Positions 42,518 through 51,739 of a DNA stretch of 64,000 nucleotides are shown here, one piece after another. The position numbers and the translations under genes were made by a program. The stretch's first letter is position 1. Each line of letters opens with the position of its first letter. Source of the stretch: Streptomyces fradiae ATCC 10745 = DSM 40063 (GTDB lineage: Bacteria > Actinomycetota > Actinomycetes > Streptomycetales > Streptomycetaceae); NCBI RefSeq assembly GCF_008704425.1, contig NZ_CP023696.1, positions 5,868,501-5,932,500 on the forward strand, written 5' to 3'. A model generated the notes under the pieces. It had not been told where the DNA came from and did no database searches. It saw only the letters and a list, made by a program, of their open reading frames with translations.

Positions 42518-43048
42518 ATGACCGGTGACCCCGCGCTCGACCTCGCCCGGAAGGTCCTCGACAGCCAGCCGTTCAGCCGCCTCGTCGGCGCCCGCGTCAC
42601 CGCGTTCGGCGACGGCGAGGCGGTCCTGGAGCTCGACGTACGGCCCGAACTGCTCCAGCAGAACGGCTTCCTGCACGGCGGCGTCCTGTCGTACGCGGCG
42701 GACAACGCCATCACCTTCGCCGCGGGGACCGCGCTGGGCCCGGCCGTCCTCACCGCCGGGTTCTCCATCCAGTACGTGCGCCCCGCCGTCGGCCGCTCCC
42801 TGATCGCACGGGCGGCGGTCGTCCACGCGGGCCGCCGCCAGGCCGTGGTCCGGTGCGACCTGCTGACGACGGGCGGGGACCGCGAAACGGACGTCGAAGG
42901 TGTGGCAGGCGTGGGGGACGGGATGGGCGTGGGAGATGAGCCGGGCGGGGCGGACGAGCCGGGCCGCACGGGCCGGCGGGAGACGCTGTGCGCGGTCGCG
43001 CAGGGCACCGTCCTGGCCGCCGAGCCGCCCCGCGACCCGGCGCCCTGA
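42518..43048 (+). CDS. PaaI-like hotdog thioesterase
   Basis: A 176-residue hotdog-fold acyl-CoA thioesterase. The family signature NGFLHGGVLSYAADNAITFAAG (core HGGVLSYAAD) is visible at about 48-69, followed by SIQYVRPAVGRSLIA. A Gly-Asp-Glu-Pro-rich insert (about residues 128-152) is unusual and from repetitive DNA. It lies 9 bp after the response regulator, so it may share the message. The substrate is unknown. The 147 bp to the next gene hold gtaccgcctccgg-type repeats. Confidence 0.87.
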   Translation: MTGDPALDLARKVLDSQPFSRLVGARVTAFGDGEAVLELDVRPELLQQNGFLHGGVLSYAADNAITFAAGTALGPAVLTAGFSIQYVRPAVGRSLIARAAVVHAGRRQAVVRCDLLTTGGDRETDVEGVAGVGDGMGVGDEPGGADEPGRTGRRETLCAVAQGTVLAAEPPRDPAP

Positions 43049-43195
43049 ACGGCAGCCCCGGCCCCGTACCGCCTCCGGTCCGGTGCCCGCCTCCGCGCCC
43101 GTACCGCCTCCGCCCCCCCGCACCCGGCCTCCGGCCCCGCACCGCCTCCGGTCCCGGCCGTTCACCCCGTCCGGCCCCGGCAGGCCGCCTCGGCC

Positions 43196-44209
43196 CTACG
43201 GCCCGTCCAGCCCCGGCACCTCCGCGAGCCGCACCGGGCGGCGCTCGCGGCGGGAGCGCTCGCAGGCCTCGGCGACCCGCAGCGCCTCCAGGGCCTGCCG
43301 CCCGTCGCACGGGTTGTCCCGCTCGCCGCGCGCGAACCGGACGAAGGCGTCCAGCTCCGCCTCGTACGCCGGGGCGAACCGCTCCAGGAAGCCCGTCCAC
43401 GGCCGGGGCGCGGCCGGCGGGCCCTGCGGCTCGGCCGAGGTGACCGGCGTGCGGTCGTCCAGGCCCACGACGAGCTGGTCCAGCTCCCCGGCCAGCTCCA
43501 TCCGCACGTCGTACCCGGCGCCGTTGCGGCGCGTGGCCGTCGAGGTGACCAGGGTGCCGTCGTCCAGGGTCAGCAGGGCCGCCGCCGTCTCCACGTCGTC
43601 CGCCTCCCGGAAGGCGGCGTCCCCCCGGTCGGAGCCCGCCGCGTACACGTCGACGACCTCCCGGCCGGTCACCCAGCGCACCATGTCCACGTCGTGCACG
43701 AGGCAGTCCCGGAACAGTCCGCCCGACAGCGGCAGGTACGCGGCGGGCGGCGGCTCCCGGTCCGAGGTGACCGTCCGCACGGTGTGCAGCCGGCCCAGCC
43801 GCCCGGCTCGGACGGTCGCGCGCGCCGTGGTGTACCCGGCGTCGAACCGCCGCATGAAGCCGATCTGGAGCGGAGTCCCGGCCGCCCCCACCGCCCGCAG
43901 CGCCCGCAGTGTGCCGGGCAGGTCCACGGCGATCGGCTTCTCGCAGAACACGGGCAGCCCCGCGCGGGCGGCCCGGACCAGCAGGTCGGCGTGGGAGGCG
44001 GTGGCCGAGGCGATCACCACGGCGTCCACGCCCCACGCGAAGACCTCGTCGGAGCTGGGCGCGGCCGTCGCGCCGATCGCCCGCGCCAGGCGCTCCGCCC
44101 GCTCGGCGTCCACGTCCGTGACGACGAGCCCGCCGACGTACGCGTGACGGCTGAGCACCTTCGCATGGAAGGTTCCGATACGCCCGGTTCCGATCATTCC
44201 GATACGCAT
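43196..44209 (-). CDS. Gfo/Idh/MocA oxidoreductase, inositol dehydrogenase-like
   Basis: An NAD(P)-dependent sugar or polyol dehydrogenase, 337 residues. N-terminal Rossmann fold MIGTGRIGTFHAKVL, then CEKPIAVDL (catalytic Lys) and HDVDMVRWVTG (conserved His-Asp-x2-Asp region). Comparable enzymes oxidise myo-inositol at C2. It is divergent from a CUT2-type ABC transporter and a ROK kinase, so a sugar or inositol uptake locus is likely. ATG 44209 (MRIGMIGTG) is clear. Confidence 0.9.
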   Translation of the reverse strand: MRIGMIGTGRIGTFHAKVLSRHAYVGGLVVTDVDAERAERLARAIGATAAPSSDEVFAWGVDAVVIASATASHADLLVRAARAGLPVFCEKPIAVDLPGTLRALRAVGAAGTPLQIGFMRRFDAGYTTARATVRAGRLGRLHTVRTVTSDREPPPAAYLPLSGGLFRDCLVHDVDMVRWVTGREVVDVYAAGSDRGDAAFREADDVETAAALLTLDDGTLVTSTATRRNGAGYDVRMELAGELDQLVVGLDDRTPVTSAEPQGPPAAPRPWTGFLERFAPAYEAELDAFVRFARGERDNPCDGRQALEALRVAEACERSRRERRPVRLAEVPGLDGP

Positions 44210-44435
44210 GTCCCACAGTGGGGCATGGCCGGGGCGCCGTGTCAAAGACACCGCCCGCACGTGGCGGCGCGGCGCCCCCGGCCCGTCCCCCCGTCCGCAC
44301 CCCCCGCTGGGCCCCGCCCCGCCGCCCGCGCCCCACCACCCGGAGCGCCCCGCGCCGCGACGGCGAGCCCCCGGCGCCGACCCGGCACCCGCCGGGGGAC
44401 ATCCGGCATCCGCCTCGCACCGCCCGGCACCCACC

Positions 44436-44521
44436 CCGCACCCGCCCGGTGGGCGTCCGGACGCGCGCCCCGCACCCACCCCGCACCCCTCCCGCACCCA
44501 CCCGGTGGGCGTCCGGACGCG
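44436..44521. promoter_or_regulatory. Duplicated 30-bp element with GCGTCCGGACGC palindromes
   Basis: Two near-identical 30-bp elements (44436-44465 and 44492-44521, 56 bp apart) each contain the perfect palindrome GCGTCCGGACGC (44453-44464 and 44509-44520). They lie in the 403-bp gap between the divergent dehydrogenase and transporter genes, which otherwise shows no gene. Likely a repressor operator pair. Confidence 0.55.
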
Positions 44522-44612
44522 CCACATGACCGATACTGGACGGTCGGGAAGGGACGAAACGCCCACCCCGGCAGCGGCAGGACCCCAGTGGACAGCAGGA
44601 GGAAGCGGGCTC

Positions 44613-45629
44613 GTGGCAACGGTTCGGACAGGAGTACGCGCGGTCGCCGCCGTGCTGGCGGTGGCACTCGGAGTGACCCTGACCGCCTGCAGCGCCACCG
44701 GCGGCAAGCGCGCCGAGGACGCCAGGAAGGCCGCCGCGGCGGCCGAGGGCCGGGCCAACGTCACCACGCCCCGCTGGACCTTCGCCATGGTGACCCACTC
44801 GGGTGACGGCGACACCTTCTGGGACATCGTCCAGAAGGGCGCCCGCCAGGCCGCCGCCAAGGACAACATCAACTTCCTGTACGCCCACAGCGACGAGGGC
44901 CAGCAGCAGGCGCAGCTCGTCGACTCGTACGTCGACAAGAAGGTCGACGGCCTGATCGTCACCCTCGCCAAGCCCGACGCGCTCAAGGCGTCCGTCGCCC
45001 GCGCCGTCGCCGCCGGCATCCCGGTGATCACCGTGAACTCGGGCTCCGCCCAGTCCAAGGCGTACGGCGCCCTCACCCACATCGGCCAGGACGAGGCCAT
45101 CGCGGGCCAGGCCGTCGGCGACGAGCTCGACCGGCGCGGCCGGACGAAGGCCCTGTGCGTCCTGCACGAGCAGGGCAACGTCGGCCACGAGCAGCGCTGC
45201 TCCGGCGTGCGCGAGACCTTCGACGGCACCCTGCAGAACCTCTACGTCGACGGCACCAACATGCCCGACGTCCAGGCGTCCATCGAGGCCAAGCTGCAGA
45301 GCGACCCGGCCATCGACGCCGTCGTCACCCTCGGCGCGCCGTTCGCCGACGCCGCCGCCCAGGCCCGGCGCACCGCGGGCTCCCAGGCCCAGATCGCCAC
45401 CTTCGACCTCAACGCCAAGGTCGCCGCCGGCCTCGGCGCGGGCACCCTCGCCTTCGCCGTCGACCAGCAGCCGTACCTCCAGGGGTACGAGGCCGTCGAC
45501 CTGCTGTGGCTCCACCGCTACAACGCCGACGTGCTGGGCGGCGGGCGCCCGGTCCTCACCGGCCCGCAGATCATCACGGAGAAGGACGCGAAGGCCCTCA
45601 CCGCCTACACCGAGCGGGGGACGCGATGA
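44613..45629 (+). CDS. CUT2-type sugar ABC transporter, substrate-binding lipoprotein
   Basis: A 338-residue extracellular lipoprotein that captures a sugar or polyol. Signal with lipobox LTAC (Cys at about 26) and then a type-1 periplasmic-binding fold: FAMVTHSGDGDTFWDIVQKG, DSYVDKKVDGLIVTLAK, AVAAGIPVITVNSG. GTG 44613 has AGGAGGAAG upstream. It starts a four- or five-gene operon by overlap (ATGA). The ligand family is ribose/inositol-like; the neighbouring dehydrogenase makes an inositol plausible. Confidence 0.93.
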   Translation: MATVRTGVRAVAAVLAVALGVTLTACSATGGKRAEDARKAAAAAEGRANVTTPRWTFAMVTHSGDGDTFWDIVQKGARQAAAKDNINFLYAHSDEGQQQAQLVDSYVDKKVDGLIVTLAKPDALKASVARAVAAGIPVITVNSGSAQSKAYGALTHIGQDEAIAGQAVGDELDRRGRTKALCVLHEQGNVGHEQRCSGVRETFDGTLQNLYVDGTNMPDVQASIEAKLQSDPAIDAVVTLGAPFADAAAQARRTAGSQAQIATFDLNAKVAAGLGAGTLAFAVDQQPYLQGYEAVDLLWLHRYNADVLGGGRPVLTGPQIITEKDAKALTAYTERGTR

Positions 45630-46684
45630 CCGCCGTGACCGCCCCGCCCGCCGAGCGCGACCCGGCCGGCGGCGAGCGGCCGGCGCAGGCCGCCCCGCTG
45701 AGGAGGCTCCTCACCCGGCCCGAGCTGGGCTCGGTCGTCGGCGCCGTCGCCGTCTTCCTCTTCTTCGCGCTCACCGCCGACGGCTTCCTGCGCGCCGCGA
45801 GCCTGGGCACCGTGCTCTACGCGGCGTCCACCATCGGCATCATGGCCGTGCCGGTCGCCCTCCTGATGATCGGCGGCGAGTTCGACCTGTCCGCCGGGGT
45901 GCTCGTCACCACGTCGGCGCTGGTCTCCTCGATGTTCAGCTACCAGATGACCGCCAACGCCTGGGTCGGCGTCGCCGTGTCCCTCCTGGTCACCCTCGCC
46001 GTCGGCCTCTTCAACGGGTTCATGCTCACCCGCACCCGGCTGCCCAGCTTCATCATCACGCTCGGCACCTTCCTGATGCTGACCGGCCTGAACCTCGGCC
46101 TGACCAAGCTCATCAGCGGCACGGTCTCCACCAAGACCATCGCGGACATGGAGGGCTTCGCCTCCGCCCGCGCCGTGTTCGCCTCCGAGGCCACCATCGG
46201 CGGTGCCACGCTCAAGGTCACCGTCCTGTGGTGGCTCGCCCTCGTCGCCGCCGCCACCTGGATCCTCCTGCGCACCCGCTTCGGCAACAGGGTCTTCGCC
46301 GTCGGCGGCAACGCCGAGGCCGCCCGCGCGGTCGGCGTCCCCGTACGCCGCACGAAGACCCTCCTCTACATGGGCGTCGGCTTCTGCGCCTGGGTCTCGG
46401 GGCAGCACCTGCTCTTCTCGTACGAGGTCGTCCAGTCCGGCGAGGGCGTCGGGAACGAGCTGATCTACATCATCGCGGCCGTCATCGGCGGCTGCCTGAT
46501 CACCGGCGGCTACGGCTCCGCGGTCGGCGCGGCCGTCGGCGCGTGCATCTTCGGCATGACCAGCAAGGGCATCGTCTACGCCGAGTGGAACCCGGACTGG
46601 TTCAAGTTCTTCCTCGGGGCGATGCTCCTCCTCGCGACCCTCCTCAACGCCTGGGTCCGCAAGCGGGCGGAGGCCACCGCATGA
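45626..46684 (+). CDS. CUT2-type sugar ABC transporter permease
   Basis: A 352-residue permease with about ten hydrophobic segments, of the RbsC/BPD_transp_2 family. Characteristic segments: VALLMIGGEFDLSAGVLV, FIITLGTFLMLTGLNLGL, FAVGGNAEAARAVGVPVRRT (the EAA-like loop) and IIAAVIGGCLITGGYGSA. It overlaps the binding protein and the ATPase genes by ATGA and immediate adjacency, so the operon is coupled. Membrane part of sugar uptake. Confidence 0.95.
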   Translation: MTAVTAPPAERDPAGGERPAQAAPLRRLLTRPELGSVVGAVAVFLFFALTADGFLRAASLGTVLYAASTIGIMAVPVALLMIGGEFDLSAGVLVTTSALVSSMFSYQMTANAWVGVAVSLLVTLAVGLFNGFMLTRTRLPSFIITLGTFLMLTGLNLGLTKLISGTVSTKTIADMEGFASARAVFASEATIGGATLKVTVLWWLALVAAATWILLRTRFGNRVFAVGGNAEAARAVGVPVRRTKTLLYMGVGFCAWVSGQHLLFSYEVVQSGEGVGNELIYIIAAVIGGCLITGGYGSAVGAAVGACIFGMTSKGIVYAEWNPDWFKFFLGAMLLLATLLNAWVRKRAEATA

Positions 46685-47580
46685 CGACCCCCCTCCCGAC
46701 GTCCCCCCGCACGACCGCCCCACTGGTCGAACTCGACGCGGTGAGCAAGCGCTACGGATCCGTCCGCGCCCTGCGGGACGTCTCCCTGCGGGTCCACGCC
46801 GGCGAGATCACCTGCGTCCTCGGCGACAACGGCGCCGGGAAGTCCACCCTGATCAAGATCATCGCCGGGCTGCACACCCACGACGCCGGAACGCTCCGCG
46901 TCGACGGCGAGGAGACCGTGCTCGCCTCCCCGCGCGACGCCCTCGACCGGGGCATCGCCACCGTCTACCAGGACCTGGCCGTCGTCCCGCTCATGCCGGT
47001 CTGGCGGAACTTCTTCCTCGGCTCCGAGCCCACCGTCGGCAAGGGCCCCTTCAAGCGCCTCGACACCGCCCGCATGCGCGCCACCACCCGCGCCGAACTG
47101 CTCCGCATGGGCATCGACCTGCGCGACGTGGACCAGCCCATCGGCACCCTGTCCGGCGGCGAGCGGCAGTGCGTCGCCATCGCCCGCGCCGTCCACTTCG
47201 GCGCCCGGGTCCTCGTCCTCGACGAGCCGACCGCCGCCCTCGGCGTCAAGCAGTCCGGCGTCGTCCTCAAGTACGTGGCCGCCGCACGCGACGCGGGCCT
47301 CGGCGTCGTGCTGATCACCCACAACCCGCACCACGCCTACCTCGTCGGCGACCGCTTCGTCCTGCTCAAGCGCGGCGCCATGGCCGGCAGCCACACCAAG
47401 GACTCCGTCACGCTGGACGAGCTGACCCGGCAGATGGCCGGCGGCAGCGAACTCGACGCCCTGCGTCACGAACTGGAACGAACCGCCCCGCCTGGCACAA
47501 TCGACGGCGGCGGGCACCGCCCGCCGCCGGACCCCGAGCGCGCCCGGCCCACCGACCGGCAGGGACGACAGGACCCGTGA
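46681..47580 (+). CDS. CUT2-type sugar ABC transporter ATPase (single domain)
   Basis: A 299-residue ATPase with one nucleotide-binding domain, unlike the fused RbsA type. Walker A GDNGAGKSTLIK, Q-loop VYQDLAVVPLM, signature LSGGERQCVAIARAV, Walker B VLVLDEPTAALG, H-loop LITHNPHH. The C-terminal 30 residues are Pro/Arg-rich. Overlaps the ROK gene by GTGA. It drives the CUT2 permease. Confidence 0.94.
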   Translation: MTTPLPTSPRTTAPLVELDAVSKRYGSVRALRDVSLRVHAGEITCVLGDNGAGKSTLIKIIAGLHTHDAGTLRVDGEETVLASPRDALDRGIATVYQDLAVVPLMPVWRNFFLGSEPTVGKGPFKRLDTARMRATTRAELLRMGIDLRDVDQPIGTLSGGERQCVAIARAVHFGARVLVLDEPTAALGVKQSGVVLKYVAAARDAGLGVVLITHNPHHAYLVGDRFVLLKRGAMAGSHTKDSVTLDELTRQMAGGSELDALRHELERTAPPGTIDGGGHRPPPDPERARPTDRQGRQDP

Positions 47581-48746
47581 GCACGCACCGCGACCTCCTC
47601 CGCGTCACGGAACGCGGCCCCGCCCTGCGCACCATGGGCAGCCGTGAGCGCCGCTCCCACCTGAGCGCCCCGCGCGTGCCCACCGTCGGCATCGACATCG
47701 GCGGCACGAAGGTGATGGCCGGGGTCGTGGACGCCGACGGCGCCATCCTCGAGAAGATCCGCGCCGAGACCCCCGACAAGTCCAAGAGCCCCAAGGTGGT
47801 CGAGGACACCATCGTGGAGCTGGTCCTCGACCTGTCCGACCGGCACGACGTGCACGCGGTCGGCATCGGCGCCGCCGGCTGGGTCGACGCCGACCGCAGC
47901 CGCGTCCTGTTCGCCCCGCACCTCGCCTGGCGCAACGAACCGCTGCGCGACGCGCTCCAGGCCCGGCTCGCCGTCCCCGTCATGGTCGACAACGACGCCA
48001 ACACCGCCGCCTGGGCCGAGTGGCGCTTCGGCGCCGGACGCGGCGAGGACCACCTGGTGATGATCACGCTGGGCACCGGCATCGGCGGCGCCATCCTGGA
48101 GGACGGCCGGGTCAAGCGCGGCAAGTACGGCGTCGCCGGCGAGTTCGGCCACATGCAGGTCGTCCCCGGCGGCCACCGCTGCCCGTGCGGCAACCGCGGC
48201 TGCTGGGAGCAGTACAGCTCCGGCAACGCCCTCGTCCGCGAGGCCCGCGAGCTCGCCGCCGCGGACTCCCCGGTCGCGTACGAGATCATCGAGCGCGTCA
48301 AGGGGCACGTCCCCGACATCACCGGCCCCCTCATCACGGAGCTGGCCCGCGAGGGCGACGCCATGTGCGTCGAGCTCCTCCAGGACATCGGGCAGTGGCT
48401 CGGCGTCGGCCTCGCCAACCTCGCCGCCGCCCTCGACCCGTCCTGCTTCGTCATCGGCGGGGGCGTCAGCGCCGCCGACGACCTGCTCATCGGCCCCGCC
48501 CGCGACGCGTTCCGGCGCAATCTCACCGGCCGCGGCTACCGTCCCGAGGCCCGCGTCGCCAAGGCGGAGCTGGGCCCCGAGGCCGGTATGGTCGGGGCCG
48601 CCGACCTGGCCCGGCTGGTCGCCCGCCGCTTCCGCCGTGCCAACCGGCGGCGCCTTGAGCGCTACGAGCGGTACGAGCGCTACGCGCAGGCGTTCCGCGC
48701 CGGAGCCGTCCGGACCACCCGCACCCCCGAGGACCCTGGAGCATGA
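47577..48746 (+). CDS. ROK-family sugar kinase
   Basis: A 389-residue ROK kinase, about 40 residues longer at the N-terminus than usual. Motifs: VGIDIGGTKVMAG (ATP), DNDANTAAWAEWRFGAG, TLGTGIGGAI and the zinc/ROK signature GHRCPCGNRGCWEQ (CxCGxxGC). It should phosphorylate the imported sugar; glucokinase-like is the family default. The C-terminus has a repetitive ERYERYERYAQ stretch. Starts at GTG 47577 by overlap with the ATPase stop. Confidence 0.93.
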   Translation: MSTHRDLLRVTERGPALRTMGSRERRSHLSAPRVPTVGIDIGGTKVMAGVVDADGAILEKIRAETPDKSKSPKVVEDTIVELVLDLSDRHDVHAVGIGAAGWVDADRSRVLFAPHLAWRNEPLRDALQARLAVPVMVDNDANTAAWAEWRFGAGRGEDHLVMITLGTGIGGAILEDGRVKRGKYGVAGEFGHMQVVPGGHRCPCGNRGCWEQYSSGNALVREARELAAADSPVAYEIIERVKGHVPDITGPLITELAREGDAMCVELLQDIGQWLGVGLANLAAALDPSCFVIGGGVSAADDLLIGPARDAFRRNLTGRGYRPEARVAKAELGPEAGMVGAADLARLVARRFRRANRRRLERYERYERYAQAFRAGAVRTTRTPEDPGA

Positions 48747-49315
48747 CGCCGACCCCCGCCAGCCCCCCGTCCGCCCCCGGCCCGGCGGGGGAGACCCGCG
48801 CCCAGACGATCCGCCGCCGCTGGTTCACCGCCCTGGTGATCGTGCTGCTCATCGGCATCCCCGCCGGGTACCTGGCGGTCTCCGCCGAGCAGAGCCGCTC
48901 CAGCGGCCGGGACAAGGAGGCGGAGTCGTCCGCCAGCGGCCTCAGGGACAGCTGGCCGTCGAAGATGAAGCGCCGGGTCTTCGAGGTGCCGATCCCCGCC
49001 CGCTCCCGCGACGTGGCGTACTTCGAGACGAGCAACTGGAAGTCGAGCCGCCTGTACGTGCGGTTCACCACCACGGGCGCCGGGCTGGACACGTTCCTCG
49101 GCGACAGCGGCACGAGCCGCTCCGCGCTGGAGCCGGGCGCGGTCACGGTCGGCGACCACGAGGCGGGCGTCGTCGGCTGGACGTTCCCGCCCGACCGCCA
49201 CTGGTCCGGGACCACCCACCGGCAGGACCGGCCCCGCCCCACCCGCGACATCACCGTGGACCTCACCGACCCGGCGGCCCCCCGCGTCTACGTGGTCTCC
49301 ACCGCCACCCCGTGA
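48743..49315 (+). CDS. Single-pass membrane protein of unknown function
   Basis: A 190-residue protein with an N-terminal Pro-rich cytoplasmic part, one membrane helix at about 27-47 (WFTALVIVLLIGIPAGYLAV) and an extracytoplasmic beta-rich domain (VAYFETSNWKSSRLYVRFTT). No family is recognised; comparable genes often end sugar ABC operons in streptomycetes. ATG 48743 overlaps the ROK stop by ATGA, so it belongs to the operon. Confidence 0.8.
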   Translation: MTPTPASPPSAPGPAGETRAQTIRRRWFTALVIVLLIGIPAGYLAVSAEQSRSSGRDKEAESSASGLRDSWPSKMKRRVFEVPIPARSRDVAYFETSNWKSSRLYVRFTTTGAGLDTFLGDSGTSRSALEPGAVTVGDHEAGVVGWTFPPDRHWSGTTHRQDRPRPTRDITVDLTDPAAPRVYVVSTATP

Positions 49316-49365
49316 CCTCCGCCCGGCCCCCCGCCGGACGCCCGGCCGCCCACCCGTGAGCGCGG

Positions 49366-49420
49366 CCCCGTGACCGCCGCCCCGTGACCGCCGCCCCGTG
49401 ACCGCCGCCCCGTGACCACC
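49366..49420. repeat. 14-bp tandem repeats after the sugar operon
   Basis: Four copies of ccccgtgaccgccg (49366, 49380, 49394, 49408), the last slightly diverged. Each carries a possible in-frame stop (tga), so it is non-coding. Confidence 0.85.
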
Positions 49421-50136
49421 GCCGCGGGGCGGCGCGCCGTATGACCGTCGCGGTCCGGAGCCGTGGCGCGGAGGCGGCCGCGCGCGGGTCCGCCGCGAGA
49501 ACGCCGGGTGCTCCCTGTCGTCGAAGGGCGGCGCACGGCATGGGGAACGCGGCGCAGCGGGTCCGCGTGGTGCGTGACGGGGGTGGTGTGAGCGGTGTGT
49601 CAGATGCCGCCGGGTCCGGCTCCCGCCCCGCCGCCCGTCCGCGCGGCCCGGCGGTCCGCCGTCGGCGTGCCGAGCCGGTGGCCCGCCGCCCGGCGTCCCG
49701 GACGGCCGCCGGGGCGACGGCCGCGGCGGCCCCGGCGGTGGCGGCCCGCCGTCGCTCCGAGCAGCCGGTCGCCGCTGATCAGCGGGCCGGCGAGGGGGGT
49801 GGGCGAGGCCGTGCGGACCCGCTCCCGGACGCTCGCCGCGCGGGGGCGCGGGCGGCGCCGCCGTACGGGGACGCGCCCGCCGGCGGCCGCCGAGCGGCCG
49901 GGGGCCGGACGGCTCCCCGGCGCCGAGCCCGGTGCGCGGCGGGGCGACCGACGCATGTTCCCCGTGCATACCCCCCAAGAGATCGGCATTACCCGGATCT
50001 TCGGGCCGCCCCTACAGTTGAAACGCAACTCACCGTGTGTGGTGTGTGCAGTGCGTTCAGCGAACCTCCTCCCCGGTCTTTCGGCCGACGCTCGCGGGAG
50101 GCTCGCACGAGATCCCACGAGAGGAGCAAGGCAGCG
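49421..50136. other. 700-bp gap before the carrier protein, probable promoter region
   Basis: Open frames here are Arg/Pro-rich and look like chance. From about 49950 the composition becomes less GC-rich, with cccctacagttgaaacgc at 50010-50027 and a gtgtgtggtgtgtgc stretch at 50034-50048, so the promoter of the halogenation operon probably lies here. No clear operator. Confidence 0.45.
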
Positions 50137-50397
50137 ATGCCCGTTTCCAGCCCCGAGGGCCTGCACGAGATGCAGAAGCTGCTCGTCGACTGGGTGAGTG
50201 AATTCCTCGAGGTCCCGGCGTCCCCGGAGGACAACTTCCTGGACCTGGGCGGCCACTCGCTCTTCGCCATGAACCTCAACGCGCGCGTCCAGCAGCATTT
50301 CGGCCAGGAACTGCACGTGAAGACCCTGCTCGAGAAGTCGCTCGGCGAAGCCGTCGAGGAACTGCACGCGCGCCTGACCGCGCAGCAGGTCGCGTGA
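50137..50397 (+). CDS. Stand-alone peptidyl carrier protein
   Basis: An 86-residue PCP/ACP domain with the phosphopantetheine site FLDLGGHSLFAMNL (Ser at about 41). The LGGHS form is typical of NRPS carriers, so it probably carries an aminoacyl thioester. AGGAG precedes ATG 50137. It opens a set of genes for tethered amino-acid halogenation: the halogenase 45 bp downstream, then a thioesterase and a stand-alone adenylation enzyme. No phosphopantetheinyl transferase is in the window. Confidence 0.95.
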   Translation: MPVSSPEGLHEMQKLLVDWVSEFLEVPASPEDNFLDLGGHSLFAMNLNARVQQHFGQELHVKTLLEKSLGEAVEELHARLTAQQVA

Positions 50398-50441
50398 CCC
50401 GTTCACCAAGCCCCCTTTTCCGACCAGAAGCTGGAGTAGTC

Positions 50442-51398
50442 GTGAGTGACAGGACTTCGGATTTTCGGCTGACCCCCGAAGAGCTGGCCAAGTTCGAGGA
50501 GCAGGGCTTCATCGGGCCGATCAAGGTCTACGAACCGGAGGAGATGGAGAGGCGCTGGAACGAGATACGCCGGGCCATTCCGGACCGGTCGCGCGCCATC
50601 TACCCGGAGGACGCGCTGGGCGCGGTCACCAACCTCTCCAACTACGACCGGCACCTCGACATCGACCTGCTCAGCGAGCACATCATGCAGCGGGCCATCG
50701 TCGAGCGGGTGGCGTCCATCCTCGGCCCGGACCTGCTCTGCTGGCGCACCGAGTTCTTCCCGAAGTACCAGGGCGACGAGGGGACGGACTGGCACCAGGC
50801 GGCGACGTTCGCGCACTCCAGCGGCCGCCCCCAGATCCAGTGGCCGGCGCGGAACGACGCCCCCGCCTTCGGCGGCACGATCACGGCCTGGACCGCGTTC
50901 ACCCACTCCACCAAGGAGAACGGCTGCCTCCAGCTCATGCCGGGCACGCACCGGGTGATGAACTACGACGAGTCCCTCGGCATGTCCTACAACCCCGACA
51001 CGATCAACAAGCGGGAGAAGGACAACGTCCGCCGCGGATTCTTCGGGTACGACTACCGCGAACTCCAGAAGGACCCCGACTGGCGGCCCGACGAGTCGAA
51101 GGCGTTCTCGCTCGTCATGGAGCCGGGCGAATGCGTCATCTTCTGGTCGACCCTCATGCACGGATCGCTGCCGCACACCGGCAGCAAGAGGGACTACCGC
51201 ATGGGATTCGCCACGCGGTACGTGCCGACCCAGGTGAAGATCTACCCGGACCTCGACGACGTGTCCGAGTACGGCGGCACGATTCCGCTGGAGAACTACG
51301 CCGCCGTCCTCGTCGCCGGAAAGGACGAGTACGGCATCAACAAGCTCACCGACCGGAACCGCCGCGGCCACCTGTTCACCCCGTGGGACTTCCGGTAG
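50442..51398 (+). CDS. SyrB2-type Fe(II)/2-oxoglutarate-dependent halogenase
   Basis: Predicted to chlorinate an unactivated carbon of a PCP-bound amino acid. The 318-residue product aligns with SyrB2 almost end to end (EEQGFIGPIKVYEPEEM, RTEFFPKYQGDEGTDWHQA, GYDYRELQ). The facial site is H118-Q-A120 with H240 (STLMHGSLPHTG). Ala at the usual Asp/Glu position leaves room for chloride and is the hallmark of halogenases; R259 (GFATRY) matches the 2-oxoglutarate-binding Arg, and H-to-R spacing (19) equals that of SyrB2. GTG 50442 has GGAG upstream. Hydroxylase function is unlikely from these residues. Confidence 0.95.
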   Translation: MSDRTSDFRLTPEELAKFEEQGFIGPIKVYEPEEMERRWNEIRRAIPDRSRAIYPEDALGAVTNLSNYDRHLDIDLLSEHIMQRAIVERVASILGPDLLCWRTEFFPKYQGDEGTDWHQAATFAHSSGRPQIQWPARNDAPAFGGTITAWTAFTHSTKENGCLQLMPGTHRVMNYDESLGMSYNPDTINKREKDNVRRGFFGYDYRELQKDPDWRPDESKAFSLVMEPGECVIFWSTLMHGSLPHTGSKRDYRMGFATRYVPTQVKIYPDLDDVSEYGGTIPLENYAAVLVAGKDEYGINKLTDRNRRGHLFTPWDFR

Positions 51399-51457
51399 AC
51401 CGACGGCAGCTGACACCCCGCTAGACCGCACCGCACCGCACCGCGCGACCGCACCGA

Positions 51458-51488
51458 CGCCCGTCCGGCCGGAAGGTCCGGACGGGCG
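51458..51488 (+). terminator. Hairpin after the halogenase gene
   Basis: An 11-bp stem (cgcccgtccgg / ccggacgggcg) with a 9-base loop, 60 bp after the halogenase stop. The rest of the 341-bp gap to the thioesterase has short gcacc repeats and no gene. It may reduce, not stop, transcription into the thioesterase gene. Confidence 0.65.
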
Positions 51489-51739
51489 CGGGGCGGAGCG
51501 CGCCGGAAAGCGTCTCGAAAGCGGCCCGGGAAGGACCCCGGGGCGATGCGAACGAGAAACCGGGAACGACCCGGTCGCGGCTCCGCGAAGCGGCCGGGCA
51601 ACAGCCCGGGCACGGCGCCGGAGAACGGCTGGAAAAGCGACTGGCAAGCGACTGCGAAACGGCTGCGAGGCGGCACGGCGGGCCCTCTCGCCGGCCGGGC
51701 CGCCGCCGGACCCCTCCCCCCTCCCCGGAAGGCGCACCG

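Noticed and set aside
49441..50136. N-terminal extension of the carrier protein (frame open from 49441)
   Set aside because: The extra 230 residues are Arg/Pro/Ala-rich with no domain, and a good ribosome site precedes ATG 50137.
50442..51398. Phytanoyl-CoA-type hydroxylase
   Set aside because: The facial Asp/Glu is Ala (H118-Q-A120), the mark of a halogenase.
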